This document shows, piece by piece, positions 52,598 to 63,597 of a stretch of 64,000 nucleotides of DNA. The position numbers and the translations under genes were made by a program. The stretch comes from Streptomyces litmocidini (lineage in GTDB: Bacteria > Actinomycetota > Actinomycetes > Streptomycetales > Streptomycetaceae), in assembly GCF_014649755.1 (NCBI RefSeq), contig NZ_BMTQ01000002.1, positions 138,761 through 202,760 on the forward strand. Reading direction: 5' to 3'. Every line of letters starts with the position of its first letter. Positions within the stretch are counted from its first letter, which is position 1. Under the pieces are notes generated by a model. The model ran no database searches and was not told the DNA's origin. It worked only from the letters and a program-made list of their open reading frames with translations.

Positions 52598-54106
52598 TCA
52601 GTACGAGAAGGCCATGGGCCGGTCGGGGTCACGAGGGTCCCCGCCGATCCTGGTGGGCGGGTTGAGGTCGTCCTCGGTGAGCTCCGGCGGGCCCGCCTTG
52701 ACGTACTTGACGAGGAGCTTGACCTCGATGACGGCGAGGATCGCGTAGAGGGTGGTGAAGACGATCATCGAGGTGAGGACCTCGCCCTGGGAGACGCCGG
52801 GGGAGACCGCGTCACGGGTGCGCAGCACGCCGTAGACGACCCAGGGCTGGCGGCCCATCTCGGTGAAGATCCAGCCCCAGGAGTTGGCGATCAGCGGGAA
52901 CGCCATCGTCCAGAGGGCGATGATCCAGTACCAGTTGCCCAGGCGGGGGCTGAGCGCCTTCCGCTTGAACAGGACCAGGTTCGGCACCTCGTCCTCACCG
53001 GTCCGCATCCCCGGCGCCAGCATGAACTTCTTCCGGGTCAGCCAGAGGCCGAGCATGCCGATGCCCAGCGAGGCCATGCCGAAGCCGATCATCCAGCGGA
53101 AGCCCCAGTAGGCGACGGGGATGTTGGGCCGGTAGTCGCCGGGCCCGAACTTCTCCTGCTCGGCCTTGTTCACGTCGTTGATGCCCGGGACGTACGAGCT
53201 GAAGTCGTCGTTCGCGAGGAAGGACAGCAGACCCGGGATCTCCACGGCGACCGTGTTGTGGCCCTTCTCGACGTCGCCGTAGGCGAAGACCGAGAAGGGT
53301 GCGGGCGCCTCGCCGTCCCAGAGCGCCTCCGCGGCGGCCATCTTCATCGGCTGCTGCTTGAACATGACCTTGCCGAGCAGGTCACCGCTGATGGCGGTGC
53401 CGAGGCCGGCGATGATCAGCGTGATCAGACCGAGCCGCAGCGAAGTCCGCATGATCGGGATGTGCTTCTTGCGCGCCAGGTGGAATGCGGAGATGCCCAC
53501 CATGAACGCGCCGCCGACCAGGAACGCCGCCGTCATCGTGTGGAAGAACTGGGTGAGCGCGGTGTTCTGGGTGAGCACCTGCCAGAAGTCGGTGAGCTCC
53601 GCCCGGCCGCGCTCCTTGTCGATGCGGTAGCCCACGGGGTGCTGCATCCAGGAGTTGGCCGCCAGGATGAAGTACGCGGAGAGGATCGTGCCGATCGACA
53701 CCATCCACATGCAGGCGAGGTGGATCTTCTTCGGCAGCTTGTCCCAGCCGAAGATCCACAGACCGATGAAGGTCGACTCGAAGAAGAAGGCGATGAGCGC
53801 CTCGAAGGCGAGCGGGGCGCCGAAGATGTCACCGACGAAGCGGGAGTAGTCGGACCAGTTCATGCCGAACTGGAACTCCTGCACGATCCCGGTGACCACG
53901 CCCATGGCGATGTTGATCAGGAAGAGCTTGCCCCAGAACTTCGTCGCCCTGAGGTACTTCTCCTTGCCCGTGCGGACCCAGGCGGTCTGGATGCCGGCGG
54001 TGAGCGCGGCAAGCGAGATCGTCAGGGGTACGAACAGGAAGTGGTAGACGGTGGTGATGCCGAACTGCCAGCGCGCCAGAGTCTCCGGCGCCAAAGCTAG
54101 GTTCAC
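52598..54106 (-). CDS. cydA: cytochrome bd ubiquinol/menaquinol oxidase subunit I
   Basis: A 502-residue heme-bearing subunit. Axial ligands His22 (TVYHFLF), His189 (TQFFHTM) and Met339 (GFRWMIG) match the E. coli positions by alignment in mind, and Glu102/Glu110 (FEALIAFFFEST) form the proton channel. The Q-loop (about 260-325) is short, as in actinobacterial enzymes. It reduces O2 to water with quinol and pumps by charge separation. GTG at 54106 follows AAGGAGAAG. It leads cydA-cydB-cydCD, controlled by the Rex site upstream. Confidence 0.97.
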   Translation of the reverse strand: MNLALAPETLARWQFGITTVYHFLFVPLTISLAALTAGIQTAWVRTGKEKYLRATKFWGKLFLINIAMGVVTGIVQEFQFGMNWSDYSRFVGDIFGAPLAFEALIAFFFESTFIGLWIFGWDKLPKKIHLACMWMVSIGTILSAYFILAANSWMQHPVGYRIDKERGRAELTDFWQVLTQNTALTQFFHTMTAAFLVGGAFMVGISAFHLARKKHIPIMRTSLRLGLITLIIAGLGTAISGDLLGKVMFKQQPMKMAAAEALWDGEAPAPFSVFAYGDVEKGHNTVAVEIPGLLSFLANDDFSSYVPGINDVNKAEQEKFGPGDYRPNIPVAYWGFRWMIGFGMASLGIGMLGLWLTRKKFMLAPGMRTGEDEVPNLVLFKRKALSPRLGNWYWIIALWTMAFPLIANSWGWIFTEMGRQPWVVYGVLRTRDAVSPGVSQGEVLTSMIVFTTLYAILAVIEVKLLVKYVKAGPPELTEDDLNPPTRIGGDPRDPDRPMAFSY

Positions 54107-54186
54107 GTCTTCTCCTTACTCGACGTGGTCACAGCGGGCAGTCTGCCTGGCGGGTTCCACCCAAAGAGGGAGGAAGCAGGACACGC

Positions 54187-54204
54187 TTGTGAACGCGTTC
54201 ACAT
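54187..54204. promoter_or_regulatory. Rex operator of the cyd operon
   Basis: TTGTGAACGCGTTCACAT matches the Streptomyces Rex site TTGTGAANNNNTTCACAA with one change at the last position. A further TTCACAA half-site follows at 54204-54210. Rex, released by high NADH, represses cydA in S. coelicolor, so cyd is turned on when oxygen is scarce. A TAATAAT -10-like element (54213-54219, minus strand) lies just upstream. Confidence 0.88.
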
Positions 54205-54305
54205 TCACAAGCATTATTACTTATACGAAATCCGTACCGTGAGGCGGGGGGCTGTACTACGGGTCACACTTTCCGAGAGCTTCAACATATTATTGAATCC
54301 GGTGC

Positions 54306-54686
54306 ATGACTCTTCGGATACGCATCTCCTGGCCGGCCGGACACACCACGGCCACCCTCGGGGAGACCCCCACGAGCAAGGCGCTCGCGGGAGCCCTCCC
54401 GATCGTCTCCACCGCCCGCACCTGGGGCGAGGAGGTCTACTTCGACACGCCGGTCTCCGCCCCGGTCGAGGACGGCGCGCGCCAGGTCGTCGAGCCCGGG
54501 ACCGTGGCCTTCTGGACGGAGGGCGACGCGCTCGCCCTCCCCTACGGCCCCACCCCGATCTCGCGGGGCGACGAATGCCGGCTGGCGAGCCCCTGCAATC
54601 TGCTGGGCGCCCTCGACGGCGATCCGCGGATCCTGGCCACCGTCAGGGACGGCGACCCGGTCCGCGTGGAACTCGTCGGCGGCTGA
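54306..54686 (+). CDS. cyclophilin-like fold protein (TM1367 type)
   Basis: A 126-residue beta-barrel protein of the small cyclophilin-like group. IRISWPAGHTTATLGETPTSKALAGALPIVSTARTWGEEVYFDTPV carries the WGxExYF signature, and TVAFWTEGDALALPYGPTP follows. These proteins share the cyclophilin fold but lack its isomerase residues, and their function is unknown. ATG at 54306 lies 12 bases after a TATTAT element (54288-54293), so the leader is very short. Confidence 0.85.
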   Translation: MTLRIRISWPAGHTTATLGETPTSKALAGALPIVSTARTWGEEVYFDTPVSAPVEDGARQVVEPGTVAFWTEGDALALPYGPTPISRGDECRLASPCNLLGALDGDPRILATVRDGDPVRVELVGG

Positions 54687-54702
54687 TCGACCCGTCGGCC
54701 GG

Positions 54703-55800
54703 TCAGCCCTCCTTGCGGAAGCCCTCCGCCGCCTTCAGGAACAGGTCGTTGGCCTCGCACTCACCGATCGTGACGCGCACGCCCTCACCCGCGAACGGCC
54801 GCACCACCACGCCGTGCCGCTCGCACTCCGCCGCGAACTCCATGGTCCGCTCGCCGAGCCGCAGCCAGACGAAGTTGGCCTGGGTGTCCGGCACGGTCCA
54901 CCCCTGGGCCACGAGCCCCGCGTGGACCCGCTCGCGCTCCGCCACCAGCGCGCCGACCCGTCCGAGCAGTTCGTCCTCGGCCCGCAGCGAGGCCACCGCC
55001 GCGTCCTGCGCCAGCTGGCTCACGCCGAACGGCACCGCCGTCTTGCGCAGGGCCGCCGCCACCGGCTCGTGGGCGATCGCGAAGCCGACCCGCAGCCCCG
55101 CCAGGCCGTACGCCTTGGAGAAGGTGCGCAACACGGCGACGTTGGGACGGTCGCGGTAGAGCTCGATGCCGTCCGGGACGTCACTGTCGCGGACGAACTC
55201 CCGGTAGGCCTCGTCGAGCACGACGAGGACGTCAGAGGGCACCCGGTCCAGGAAGCGCTCCAGCTCCGCCCGGCGCACGGCGGTGCCCGTGGGGTTGTTG
55301 GGGTTGCAGACGAAGATCAGCCGGGTCCGCTCGGTGATCGCCTCGGCCATCGCGTCGAGGTCGTGCACCTCGCCCTCGGTCAGCGGCACCTGCACGGAGG
55401 TGGCTCCGCTGATCTGCGTGATGATCGGGTACGCCTCGAAGGAGCGCCAGGCGTAGATCACCTCGTCGCCCGGGCCCGAGGTGGCCTGGAGCAGCGACTG
55501 CGCGACGCCGACCGAGCCGGTGCCGGTGGCCAGGTGGGAGACGGGCACGCCGAAGCGGTTCGCCAGCTCCTCCGTCAGACCGGTGCAGGCCATGTCGGGG
55601 TAGCGGTTGAAGTTCGCGGCGGCGGCCAGCGTGCTCTCCATGACCCCCGGCAGCGGCGGGTAGGGGTTCTCGTTGGAGGACAGCTTGAAGGCCACGGGAC
55701 CGCCCGCGGCGGCCGGCTTGCCCGGCTTGTAGGTGGGGACGCCGTCCAGCTCGGCGCGCAGCTTGGGGCTGCCGGTGCTCGTCCCGCTGGTCTCGCTCAC
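54703..55800 (-). CDS. hisC: histidinol-phosphate/aromatic aminotransferase
   Basis: A 365-residue fold-type I PLP aminotransferase of the HisC family. [57 protein letters not shown] and the Schiff-base lysine in [19 protein letters not shown] identify it. It converts imidazole-acetol phosphate in histidine synthesis or, as the stand-alone copy (Pat/HisC2), aromatic 2-oxo acids; outside a his operon the second is likely. GTG at 55800 follows GAGGAGG at 7 bases. It overlaps no neighbour and is convergent with the cyclophilin-like gene. Confidence 0.9.
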   Translation of the reverse strand: MSETSGTSTGSPKLRAELDGVPTYKPGKPAAAGGPVAFKLSSNENPYPPLPGVMESTLAAAANFNRYPDMACTGLTEELANRFGVPVSHLATGTGSVGVAQSLLQATSGPGDEVIYAWRSFEAYPIITQISGATSVQVPLTEGEVHDLDAMAEAITERTRLIFVCNPNNPTGTAVRRAELERFLDRVPSDVLVVLDEAYREFVRDSDVPDGIELYRDRPNVAVLRTFSKAYGLAGLRVGFAIAHEPVAAALRKTAVPFGVSQLAQDAAVASLRAEDELLGRVGALVAERERVHAGLVAQGWTVPDTQANFVWLRLGERTMEFAAECERHGVVVRPFAGEGVRVTIGECEANDLFLKAAEGFRKEG

Positions 55801-56190
55801 AGTGTGGCCTCCTCGACCGTCCGTACCGCCAATACTCCTCACCTTAAGAGGATTCGCCGCCGCTGCGAATGGGCTGTGGACAACAGGAGGGACACGCTCT
55901 GGACGAGATTCCGCTCGCGTCCCGACCGAGGGGGGCGCGCGACGGGGTGGCGCGCGCTGGTGGCGGGCGCCGTGGCGCGCATCCCCCGTAGAGGTGAGTT
56001 GAGACCTCTTCGATACCTCGCCCCCTCGCCAGGCCCAGACCGTTCGGCGGGCATGGATCACACCCAGAAGAGCCTAACTACCTTTGATTTAGCGCATCTT
56101 GGTCTCCTTCGACCATGCAGAAACGTGCCTGTCAACGCCTGCATATGCGACCGTCCCGACCGCCCCTCATCGCCCTACTATCGGCTCGCC
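55801..56190. other. divergent hisC-lacI spacer with a DnaA box
   Basis: This 390-bp spacer has no supported gene. TGTGGACAA at 55875-55883 is a perfect DnaA box (TTGTCCACA on the minus strand). The right part is richer in A+T (CTAACTACCTTTGATTTAGC near 56074). ATGCAG and CTGCAT arms near 56113 and 56140 could be an operator of the LacI protein. TACTAT at 56176-56181 is a likely -10 for the LacI gene. Confidence 0.6.
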
Positions 56191-57297
56191 ATGACAGCAG
56201 CAGGGAAGCACCAGGTGAGCCGGGCACAGACCCGGGGAAGCCGGCAGGGCCGGGCAGGCATCCGGGACGTGGCCGCCGCCGCCGGGGTCTCCATCACGAC
56301 TGTCTCCGACGCGCTCAACGGCAAGGGCCGACTCCCGGACGCCACCCGCCGCCACGTCCGCGAGGTCGCCGACAGGCTGGGCTACCGCCCATCCGCGGCG
56401 GCCCGCACGCTCCGTACCGGCAAGTCGGGACTCATCGGCCTGACCGTGACCACGTACGGGGATGAACCTTTCACCTTCACCGAATTCGCGTACTTCGCGG
56501 AGATGGCCAGAGCAGCCACGTCGGCCGCGCTCGCCCGGGGCTACGCCCTGGTCATCCTCCCCGCCACCTCCCGCCATGACGTCTGGTCGAACGTCGCCCT
56601 CGACGGCACCGTCGTCATCGACCCCTCCGACCACGACCCGGTCGTCACCGAACTGGTCCGCCAGGGCCTGCCCGTCGTCTCCGACGGACGCCCCGCCGGC
56701 ACCCTTCCGGTCACCGCCTGGGTCGACAACGACCACGAAGCCGCCGTCCTCGACCTGCTCGACCACCTCGCCGCCGCCGGCGCCCGCCGGATCGGCCTCC
56801 TCACCGGAACCACCACCGACACGTACACCCGCCTGTCCACCACCGCGTACCTCAACTGGTGCGAACGCGTGGGCCAGGACCCCGTCTACGAGGCCTATCC
56901 GGCGCACGACCCGTGCGCGGGCGCCGTCGCGGCCGACCGGCTGCTCGCCCGCCCGGACCGCCCCGACGCCGTGTACGGCCTCTTCGACCCCAACGGAACC
57001 GACCTCCTCGCGGCCGCCCGTCGCTACGGACTGCGCGTCCCGGACGACCTGCTGCTGGTGTGCTGCAGCGAGTCGACCGTCTACGCCACCACCGAACCGC
57101 CCATCACCACGCTCTCGCTCAAGCCGCGCCGGATCGGCACGGCCGTCGTCCAGCTCCTCATCGACGCCATCGAAGGGGTCGACACCGACGGTCCGGTCGA
57201 GCAGGTGATACCGACCGAACTCATCGTCCGCACCTCCTCGCAGCGACGTTCGCCCCGCACCACGGTCAGCCCGCCACGCTCGCCGGCCAAGGACTGA
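56191..57297 (+). CDS. LacI-family transcriptional regulator
   Basis: A 368-residue regulator. The HTH reads IRDVAAAAGVSITTVSDALNGKGRLPDATRRHVREVADRLGYRPSAAARTL (residues about 24-74), followed by a periplasmic-binding-protein-like sensor domain to residue 345. The hinge helix SAAARTLRTGKSGLIGL binds the minor groove. Most LacI proteins sense sugars or nucleosides; no catabolic genes are adjacent, so it may be self-regulated or act remotely. ATG at 56191 has TACTAT 9 bases before it, fitting a leaderless transcript. Two tandem terminators follow. Confidence 0.94.
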   Translation: MTAAGKHQVSRAQTRGSRQGRAGIRDVAAAAGVSITTVSDALNGKGRLPDATRRHVREVADRLGYRPSAAARTLRTGKSGLIGLTVTTYGDEPFTFTEFAYFAEMARAATSAALARGYALVILPATSRHDVWSNVALDGTVVIDPSDHDPVVTELVRQGLPVVSDGRPAGTLPVTAWVDNDHEAAVLDLLDHLAAAGARRIGLLTGTTTDTYTRLSTTAYLNWCERVGQDPVYEAYPAHDPCAGAVAADRLLARPDRPDAVYGLFDPNGTDLLAAARRYGLRVPDDLLLVCCSESTVYATTEPPITTLSLKPRRIGTAVVQLLIDAIEGVDTDGPVEQVIPTELIVRTSSQRRSPRTTVSPPRSPAKD

Positions 57298-57303
57298 CCC
57301 CAC

Positions 57304-57333
57304 GGGTGACGGCACCCGGATCCGCCGTCACCC
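57304..57333 (+). terminator. terminator 1 after the LacI gene
   Basis: GGGTGACGGC (57304-57313) pairs perfectly with GCCGTCACCC (57324-57333), 7 bases after the stop. Confidence 0.75.
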
Positions 57334-57338
57334 GAACG

Positions 57339-57372
57339 GTCGTCCCCGCCCCTGCCCGTGGGCGGGGACGAC
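57339..57372 (+). terminator. terminator 2 after the LacI gene
   Basis: GTCGTCCCCGCC (57339-57350) pairs perfectly with GGCGGGGACGAC (57361-57372), immediately behind the first hairpin. The remaining spacer to 57584 holds no gene. Confidence 0.75.
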
Positions 57373-57583
57373 GAAACCGATCACCGCACCGGGCTCGTCC
57401 CTGGACCGGACCTTCACAATTCGGGCGAAACAAACGGCCAACCCGGAGTGAACCCGGATTCACCACCCCTGGTGCGTCACACGGAAGGGCCCTCATTCCT
57501 ATGATGGGCGGACGACACCGCGGACCACCCCGACCAGGCCGGTCCGCGATGTGCAGGGCATCGCGACGGTGGTGGAGGGGTCG

Positions 57584-59002
57584 ATGACTCAGGGGGCCGG
57601 TCAGGAGCCCGTGGTGCGCACGGCGACATTGCGTGACTTCCGCGTACCGCCGTACGCCCGCGTGCCCGTGCAGGGCCACGCCGCCGAGCCGCCGTCCCCG
57701 GAGCGGCCGCCGACGGCTCCGCCGGACGAGCCCGCTCCGGTCGAACGCCTGTCAGCCGTCACGTACCCGGCAGCCGCCGAGCACCTCCCCCCGGTCGCCC
57801 CCTCCCCGGTCGAGGCCGTCCCGGTGCCGGCCCCGCCGGTCGAGGCCCTCCCCGCCGAGGCGCCCCCGGCCGAAGCGCCCCCGGCCCCGCCGGCCGCACC
57901 GCAGGCCCCCGCGCCCGCCGCACCACCGGCCCCCGCCCCCATGCCCGCCGACCCGACCCTCCATCTGGGGCACCGGCTCGCCCCGGCGTACGCCGCCCCG
58001 GCCGGCTCCTCCATCGTCTCCGTCGCCACCGGCCACCCGGGCAACGCCTTCCCCGAGGGCGAGCCGCCCGAGGGATACACCCCGACCGAGCGCGACCTCC
58101 CCGTCATCAACCGCGGCGACACCGTCCAGGTCCCCGTCACCTCCGAACCGGCCCCTGCCCCGGAGCCCGCCAACGGCGACGGCCCCGGCCCCCTCTACGT
58201 CGTCGGCGACGTCCACGGCTACCTCGACGAACTCCTCGCCGCCCTGCGCGCCCAGGGCCTCATCGACGAGAACGGCGGCTGGGCCGCGGGCAACGCCCGG
58301 CTCTGGTTCCTCGGCGACTTCACCGACCGCGGCCCCGACGGCATCGGCGTCATCGACCTCGTCATGCGCCTCTCCGCCGAGGCCGCCGCCGCCGGCGGCT
58401 ACTGCAAGGCCCTCATGGGCAACCACGAGCTGCTGCTGATCGGCGCCAAACGCTTCGGCGACACCCCCGTCAACTCCGGCGCGGGCACCGCCACCTTCCA
58501 GGCCGCCTGGCTGCTCAACGGCGGCCAGAAGCACGACATGGACCGGCTCCAGGACGTCCACCTCCAGTGGATGTCCCGGCTCGACGCCGTGGTGCGCGAG
58601 GACGACCACCTCCTCGTGCACTCCGACACCACCGCGTACCTCGAATACGGCCAGACCATCGAGGACGTCAACGACACGGTCCACGAGATCCTCAACCGGA
58701 ACGACGCCGACGAGGTCTGGGACCTCTTCCGGAAGTTCACCAAGCGCTTCGCGTTCCGCGACGACGGCGGTCCACAGGCCGTCCAGGAGCTGCTCGCCAC
58801 CTACGGCGGCCGCCGGATCGTGCACGGCCACAGCCCCATTCCGTACCTCCTCGGCCAGGTCGGAACCGAGGACGGCGAGGACAGCGCGGGCCCGGTCGTC
58901 GACGGACCGCACGTGTACGCCGACGGCCTCGCGATCGCCATGGACGGTGGAGTGACCATGGCCGGAAAGCTACTGGTCGTCCAACTCCCCCTGAACGACT
59001 GA
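57584..59002 (+). CDS. PPP-family metallophosphatase with long Pro-rich N-terminus
   Basis: A 472-residue protein. Residues 1-205 are Pro/Ala-rich and disordered (APPVEALPAEAPPAEAPP). The C-terminal phosphatase domain has the full PPP set: GDVHGYLDE, GDFTDRGPDG, MGNHELLL, later HSDTTAYLE and VHGHSPIPY. These bind two metals and remove phosphate from proteins or nucleotides. It has no membrane segment. ATG at 57584 has GGTGGAGGGG just before it; a GTG-like earlier start at 57551 is less likely. Substrate unknown. Confidence 0.92.
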   Translation: MTQGAGQEPVVRTATLRDFRVPPYARVPVQGHAAEPPSPERPPTAPPDEPAPVERLSAVTYPAAAEHLPPVAPSPVEAVPVPAPPVEALPAEAPPAEAPPAPPAAPQAPAPAAPPAPAPMPADPTLHLGHRLAPAYAAPAGSSIVSVATGHPGNAFPEGEPPEGYTPTERDLPVINRGDTVQVPVTSEPAPAPEPANGDGPGPLYVVGDVHGYLDELLAALRAQGLIDENGGWAAGNARLWFLGDFTDRGPDGIGVIDLVMRLSAEAAAAGGYCKALMGNHELLLIGAKRFGDTPVNSGAGTATFQAAWLLNGGQKHDMDRLQDVHLQWMSRLDAVVREDDHLLVHSDTTAYLEYGQTIEDVNDTVHEILNRNDADEVWDLFRKFTKRFAFRDDGGPQAVQELLATYGGRRIVHGHSPIPYLLGQVGTEDGEDSAGPVVDGPHVYADGLAIAMDGGVTMAGKLLVVQLPLND

Positions 59003-59167
59003 GGCATAACGCTGTGCATCCGGGGAAGTCGATTTCCGGAAAGACCCTGTCAGGCCCCGGTGTCCCCGCAATACCATCGGGTCGTCCTTAGCAGGCTCTC
59101 CTCCGTTTCCGCCCGACCCACCGTTTCCCACGGCTGATCCGGGCCTACGGAGCATCGGGGGATGCAC

Positions 59168-59812
59168 ATGAACGTGGCTCCGCACCTGCTGACCGAGGAC
59201 CGCGCCGAGTACGAGCGGGTCCTCGACGACGCACTGAGCACCGCCCACGCACGTCCGGATCTCGCCGGAATCGGAACGCGGCTCACGGTCGCGCAACTGC
59301 GCGCCATGACGATGAACGCGACAGCGCTCATCACCACCGCCGCGGCCCTGGAGTACGACCACTTCGTGAAGGTCCGCGAGCAGGACCGGGCGGCCCGCGG
59401 GGCCCGGAGGCCCGAAGCGGGGCAGGGCGCGGACACCGACGCGGGGGCCGGCGTCGTCGCCGTCGTCACCGTGCTGCTGCCCGTCCTCGCGGGCACCGCC
59501 GCCGCGATATTCCTGCTGGTCGGCGGGGTCCTGCACGCCCTGGCTCCCACCGTGGTGTTCGGCGGGACCCTGCTGACGGCCGGTCTCGTCTTCGCCGCCC
59601 TCGCCGCCGCCGGCCTGCTCTCCGCGGGCGTCGGCCTCCTCGTGACCGCCCTGCGCAACAGGCCGGCCGCGGCGGACGGCACCGCCCCGGCCGACGACGA
59701 ACTCTCCCTCGCCAGGGAGGCCTGGCGTCACGCCCTCCTGGAGCGCGGCATCCTCCCCTTCCTCCGCGACGCCCTCGCCGCCGCGGCGCCGCCGGACCCG
59801 ACGGCGCCCTGA
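59168..59812 (+). CDS. membrane protein of unknown function
   Basis: A 214-residue protein. A soluble N-terminal part (HLLTEDRAEYERVLDDALSTAHARPDL, ALEYDHFVKVREQDRAARGARRPE) precedes two or three helices (AGVVAVVTVLLPVLAGTAAAIFLLVGGVL, PTVVFGGTLLTAGLVFAALAAAGLLSAGVGLLV) and a cytosolic tail (EAWRHALLERGILPFLRDAL). Related proteins are common in streptomycetes and unnamed. ATG at 59168 has GGGGGA 5 bases before it; ATG at 59162 is also in frame. It is convergent with thiC. Confidence 0.75.
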   Translation: MNVAPHLLTEDRAEYERVLDDALSTAHARPDLAGIGTRLTVAQLRAMTMNATALITTAAALEYDHFVKVREQDRAARGARRPEAGQGADTDAGAGVVAVVTVLLPVLAGTAAAIFLLVGGVLHALAPTVVFGGTLLTAGLVFAALAAAGLLSAGVGLLVTALRNRPAAADGTAPADDELSLAREAWRHALLERGILPFLRDALAAAAPPDPTAP

Positions 59813-59883
59813 GGAACGACGGGGCCTCCCCCACCGCCCGCCGTGACGGACGACGGCGACGAGCCGTTCGCGGTGGGCTTCGC

Positions 59884-59927
59884 GGAGGCGGGCCGGCCGG
59901 GACGGACGGCCCGGCCGGCCCGCCTCC
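59884..59927. terminator. bidirectional terminator between convergent genes
   Basis: GGAGGCGGGCCGGCC (59884-59898) pairs perfectly with GGCCGGCCCGCCTCC (59913-59927) over 15 bp. It lies between the membrane gene (ends 59812) and thiC (ends 59943). Confidence 0.88.
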
Positions 59928-59942
59928 GCCGGGGCGACCGGG

Positions 59943-61868
<1,926 letters not shown>

Positions 61869-61947
61869 GTGCAAAGGTGCCACCACGCTAGCGTCATTCC
61901 TGGCGTGCTGAACAGTGGGCCCCCGTCGTTCTTGCGATGATCTGCCG

Positions 61948-63366
61948 GTGACTTCCCCCCAGCAGCCCCTCGAACCACACCACCACGTCCCCGACCCCGG
62001 GCACGGACACGGAGCCGGACACGAGCACGGTCGCGGAGCCGGACACGGACACGAGCACGGGCACGGAGCCGGAGGAGGCGGCGGCCACGGACACAGCCAC
62101 AGCCACGGGCCCGCCGCCCCGGTCTCGCGGCATCTGCGCAAGGTCATCGCCGCGATCCTGATCCCCTTCGCCGCCGCCGTCGTCGTCGGGCTCGTGGCCC
62201 TGTGGCCGGGCGGCACCCCGGCGCACGAGCGCACCGGCGTCGGCTTCGACCGGCAGACCGAGCAGGGCGAGGTGGTCTCCGTCGAGCGCGTCGACTGCAA
62301 GGACGTGAACGCCGCGCAGGTCCCGCCGACCGGTGACACCTCCACCCCCGAAGGGCGCGAGGCGGTCAACTCCCAGCAGGGGCAGTGCGAGAAGGCGACG
62401 GTCGAGGTCACCAGCGGTCCGAACAAGGGGCGCAGGTTCGTCGAGGTCGTGCAGCCGGACGCGCCGCGCCAACTGCACGAGGGACAGGGCGTGGTGGTGG
62501 CGTACGCCCCCGACGCCCCGCACGACCTGCAGTACTCGGTGACCGACGTGAACCGCAAGCTGCCGCTGGCGCTGCTCGCCGGCATCTTCGCCGTCGCGGT
62601 CGTGGTGGTCGGCCGGATGCGGGGCGTCATGGCGCTCATCGCACTCGCCGTGAGCTTCCTCGTGCTGACGTACTTCATCCTGCCGGCGATCCTGGAGGGT
62701 TCGAACCCGCTGGTCGTGGCGGTCGTCGGGTCGAGCGTGATCATGCTGCTCGCGCTCTACATGTGCCACGGCCTCTCGGCCCGCACCTCGGTCGCCGTGC
62801 TCGGCACGCTGATCTCGCTGCTGTTGATCGGTCTGCTGGGCTCGCTCTTCATCGACTGGGCCTCGCTCAGCGGCAACACCGACGACAACACCGGTCTGAT
62901 CCACGGCCTGTACCCGGAGATCGACATGTCCGGCCTGCTGCTCGCGGGGATCATCATCGGTTCGCTCGGTGTGCTCGACGACGTGACGGTCACCCAGACC
63001 TCGGCGGTCTGGGAGCTGCACCAGGCCGATCCGGGCATGGGGCCGCGCGGCCTGTACCGGGCGGGGATCCGGATCGGCCGCGACCACATCGCCTCGGTCG
63101 TGAACACGCTGGTGCTGGCGTACGCGGGCGCCGCCCTGCCGCTGCTGCTTCTCTTCTCCATCGCCCAGAGCAGCATGGGGACGGTGGCCAACAGCGAGCT
63201 GGTCGCCGAGGAGATCGTACGGACCCTGGTCGGGTCGATCGGTCTGGTGGCGTCCGTTCCGGTCACCACGGCGCTCGCGGCGCTGGTGGTCTCCGCCGAC
63301 CGGCCGGCGTCCGGGGGCGGGAAGCCGGTGGCGGTGCGGGGAGGGCGGCGCCGTCGCGCCAAGTGA
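61948..63366 (+). CDS. YibE/F-family membrane protein with His-rich N-terminus
   Basis: A 472-residue membrane protein with the YibE/F core (about 200-455) of seven or eight helices (LLAGIFAVAVVVVGRMRGVMALIALAVSFLVLTYFILP, VVGSSVIMLLALYMCHGLSAR and GVLDDVTVTQTSAVWEL). Residues 10-65 are exceptionally His/Gly-rich (HEHGRGAGHGHEHGHGAGGGGGHGHSHSHG), encoded by a repeat tract near 61994-62110; this cytosolic tail could hold zinc, nickel or cobalt. Helix one follows at about 70-90. GTG at 61948 has GATGAT 6 bases before it, so the leader may be absent. It is divergent from thiC. Confidence 0.9.
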   Translation: MTSPQQPLEPHHHVPDPGHGHGAGHEHGRGAGHGHEHGHGAGGGGGHGHSHSHGPAAPVSRHLRKVIAAILIPFAAAVVVGLVALWPGGTPAHERTGVGFDRQTEQGEVVSVERVDCKDVNAAQVPPTGDTSTPEGREAVNSQQGQCEKATVEVTSGPNKGRRFVEVVQPDAPRQLHEGQGVVVAYAPDAPHDLQYSVTDVNRKLPLALLAGIFAVAVVVVGRMRGVMALIALAVSFLVLTYFILPAILEGSNPLVVAVVGSSVIMLLALYMCHGLSARTSVAVLGTLISLLLIGLLGSLFIDWASLSGNTDDNTGLIHGLYPEIDMSGLLLAGIIIGSLGVLDDVTVTQTSAVWELHQADPGMGPRGLYRAGIRIGRDHIASVVNTLVLAYAGAALPLLLLFSIAQSSMGTVANSELVAEEIVRTLVGSIGLVASVPVTTALAALVVSADRPASGGGKPVAVRGGRRRRAK

Positions 63367-63499
63367 GGTGGACGGGCCGGCCCGGCTCGGGGAGGGTCCG
63401 GCTCGTCCCGGCCGAGGGGGCTGGGTTCGCGGAGGGGGCAGCCGGTGCGGACGGACCGGCTCACGGGGGAGCGGTTCGGTCGGGCCGGCTCGGACGGGG

Positions 63500-63597
63500 C
63501 TGCTCGTGCGGGGCGGCTCGTACGGGGCCGTTCACGCGGGGCGGTTCACGCGGGGCGGTTCACGCGGGGCGGTTCATGCGGGGCGGTTCATGCGGGG
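63500..63597. repeat. seven 14-bp tandem repeats at the 3' end of ssgA
   Basis: Units of the type CGGTTCACGCGGGG start every 14 bases from 63500 (CTGCTCGTGCGGGG) to 63584. The last unit contains the stop codon of ssgA, so the array is just downstream of, and slightly inside, that gene on the minus strand. No hairpin-type terminator was found. Function unknown. Confidence 0.8.
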
